Position numbers and translations under genes: made by a program. From positions 1 through 26,132 of the forward strand of contig DGPL01000045.1 in assembly GCA_002390425.1 (NCBI GenBank): 26,132 nucleotides of DNA, given 5' to 3'. Origin of the DNA: Kordiimonadaceae bacterium UBA4441 (GTDB taxonomy: Bacteria; Pseudomonadota; Alphaproteobacteria; Sphingomonadales; Emcibacteraceae). Positions within the stretch are counted from its first letter, which is position 1. Every line of letters begins with the position of its first letter. The notes beneath the pieces were generated by a model, which saw nothing but the letters and a program-made list of their open reading frames with translations, searched no databases and had not been told where the DNA came from. Below are positions 24,783 to 26,132 of the stretch, in pieces.

Positions 24783-24900
24783 CCCCAAATCCTAGTATTT
24801 GGTTGTTAATATCTACTATACTGGAACTTTGAAGCTATTATACTGACAAAGTATAAATAGAAGGTTACAAATTAAGAAAATTATTTTTCAGGTGAAAAAC
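24783..24900. promoter_or_regulatory. Divergent region with dyad over the oxidoreductase promoter
   Basis: On the plus strand, TTGAAG (24829-24834), a 17-base spacer and TATAAA (24852-24857) form a good promoter for the oxidoreductase. An inverted repeat TTATACT-GACAA-AGTATAA at 24838-24856 overlaps the -10 and spacer, as a repressor site would. It is unlike the TTGTACAA and TGAATGA-type dyads in the same locus. Minus-strand elements for the response regulator are less clear. Confidence 0.5.
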
Positions 24901-26132
24901 ATGTCTGATTATCAAAATATTCCGTTCTGGCACACCAAAGTCGAAACAATCGAAGCAAAAACTGAAACTCTGATAAAAACAGTTGATATTGCAATCGTCG
25001 GCGGGGGATTTACCGGTCTCGCAACGGCGCTTCATTTATTAAGGGCCGGAAAATCTGTTGCAATTTTTGATGCAATGAAAATCGGACAGGGTGCCAGTGG
25101 GAAAAATGGCGGTATGGTCGGCCCAAGCCTACATAAATTAGGGCTTCAAGGTTTAACTAATACATATGGCCGCGAAAAGGCACTTAACATTTTACAAGAA
25201 GGTATGACGGCAATTGAATATTTTCAGAAATTTATCAAAGAAGAAGAGATTGATTGCGATTTAAAAATGACCGGACGGTTCCGCGGGGTGACTGATAAAA
25301 AAGCACTTGAAGGCGTGATGCGAGATAGTGAAGAGTTATTAACGCTTAAAGGGTTTAAATATGACATCGTTAAAGAAGAAAATGTTCAAGATGAAATAGG
25401 ATCAACCTTATATAAAGGGGGCGTTGTTTATCATCAAGACGGCGGTCTACACCCCTTTAAACTGCAAACATCACTTCTAAAAAAGGTCCTTGAATTAGGC
25501 GGTAAAATTTACGAAGAAACAAAAGTAGGTGACATTGTTAAAACACCAAACGGATTTAATATTGATACAGAAAAAGGGCAACTGGTATCAGATCAAGTGG
25601 TCATAGCGAGCAATGCTTATACAAAACGTTTTGGTGGTTCACATACTTCATGGTTTTATAAAAGACTATTGCCCATTACATCTGCTATGATTGCCACGGA
25701 AGAACTGCCAAAAGAAACCATCAACAGAATGTTTCCTAAAAAACGCATGCACGGCGGAAATCACCGACTTGTACAATATTACCGCGCAAGCCCGGATCAT
25801 AAACGTGTTTTATTTGGCGCTCGAGGCAGCGATCCGCATGATCGATCACTTGTAAACGGTAAAAACCTAAAAACTCACCTTTGTAAAATATTCCCAGAAC
25901 TGGAAAAAACGACCATTGATTATTCATGGTGCGGGAAAGTCGCTTATACATTTGATCATACACCACATTTGGGAATTCAAGACGGTCTTTATTATGCCAT
26001 TGGATATTGTGGATCTGGCGTGACAAGATCAATTTATCTAGCCCGCCAATTAAGCAGAAAAATGTTAGGATTAGACGATCATCAAACCGCATTTGATGAT
26101 TTAGGGTATAAATCAAAGCCTTTTTACACAGG
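24901..26132 (+). CDS. FAD-dependent amine oxidoreductase (OrdL/PuuB type), 3' end missing
   Basis: This DAO-fold flavoprotein is open to the right edge (410 codons visible) and carries no stop in the window. It has GGGFTG at 34-39, and GQGASGKNGG at 62-71, which matches the G-R-N-G-G flavin region of the OrdL/PuuB family. The last visible residues, KPFYTG, match the usual near-C-terminal P-F-Y-x-G, so probably only about 25 residues are missing. Relatives oxidise gamma-glutamylputrescine or N-methyl amino acids, giving aldehydes and ammonia or amine. Given the Rieske and GcvT-like genes beside it, an N-methylated intermediate is a plausible substrate, but this is inference. The ribosome site is AGGTG, about 7 bases before the ATG. 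Confidence 0.85.
   Translation, partial: MSDYQNIPFWHTKVETIEAKTETLIKTVDIAIVGGGFTGLATALHLLRAGKSVAIFDAMKIGQGASGKNGGMVGPSLHKLGLQGLTNTYGREKALNILQEGMTAIEYFQKFIKEEEIDCDLKMTGRFRGVTDKKALEGVMRDSEELLTLKGFKYDIVKEENVQDEIGSTLYKGGVVYHQDGGLHPFKLQTSLLKKVLELGGKIYEETKVGDIVKTPNGFNIDTEKGQLVSDQVVIASNAYTKRFGGSHTSWFYKRLLPITSAMIATEELPKETINRMFPKKRMHGGNHRLVQYYRASPDHKRVLFGARGSDPHDRSLVNGKNLKTHLCKIFPELEKTTIDYSWCGKVAYTFDHTPHLGIQDGLYYAIGYCGSGVTRSIYLARQLSRKMLGLDDHQTAFDDLGYKSKPFYT

Overview
This is an AT-rich, densely coded bacterial window. It is most likely chromosomal DNA of a marine-type, aerobic alphaproteobacterium. The FadB/FadA pair, the BetI-like TetR regulators, the DUF6356-type small protein and a CheY-like regulator ending in a Y-x-G-P-x-R-R-R tail all fit that group. 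The order or genus cannot be named from the sequence alone. I see no tRNA, rRNA, CRISPR array, insertion sequence or phage gene. No gene-free stretch exceeds about 170 bases, and several convergent gene pairs have stop codons that overlap or sit one base apart.

Left part (1-8586): a sulfatase island. It holds four type I (formylglycine, Cys-type) sulfatases with export signals. One has an in-frame TGA about 60 codons before its natural end. One is a lipoprotein. One lies 6 bases upstream of an octaheme cytochrome c that also carries HEAT-like and TPR repeats. The fourth lies 18 bases behind fadA. No formylglycine-generating enzyme, glycoside hydrolase or transporter is visible, so the substrate is unknown.

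Middle part (8605-16579): central metabolism and housekeeping. A fadB-fadA fatty acid beta-oxidation operon shares its strand with the fourth sulfatase. Next come a SIRT5/CobB-type sirtuin overlapping an exported thioredoxin-like protein with a C-x-x-S site, a D-lactate/D-2-hydroxyglutarate dehydrogenase-type flavoprotein, an Lrp/AsnC regulator, a DUF6356-type small protein, and a two-gene YeeE/YedE (thiosulfate-type) transporter.

Right part (16672-26132): a probable catabolic locus for a methylated or quaternary amine. It has two BetI-like TetR regulators of 212 residues each. A translationally coupled three-gene operon encodes two paralogous FAD oxidoreductases and a GcvT-like folate-dependent methyl-transfer protein. 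A Rieske oxygenase carries Glu where most Rieske oxygenases have the bridging Asp, which is the hallmark of carnitine/glycine-betaine type enzymes. An OrdL/PuuB-type flavin oxidoreductase runs off the right end. A CheY-like regulator and a degenerate Hpt protein lie between the last two. A coherent reading, which is inference, is oxygenase attack on an N-methylated compound, further flavin-dependent oxidation or demethylation, and capture of one-carbon units on folate by the GcvT-like protein. Several inverted repeats in the promoter regions are candidate operators. I do not recognise this exact combination as a characterised pathway, and it is the most interesting part of the window.
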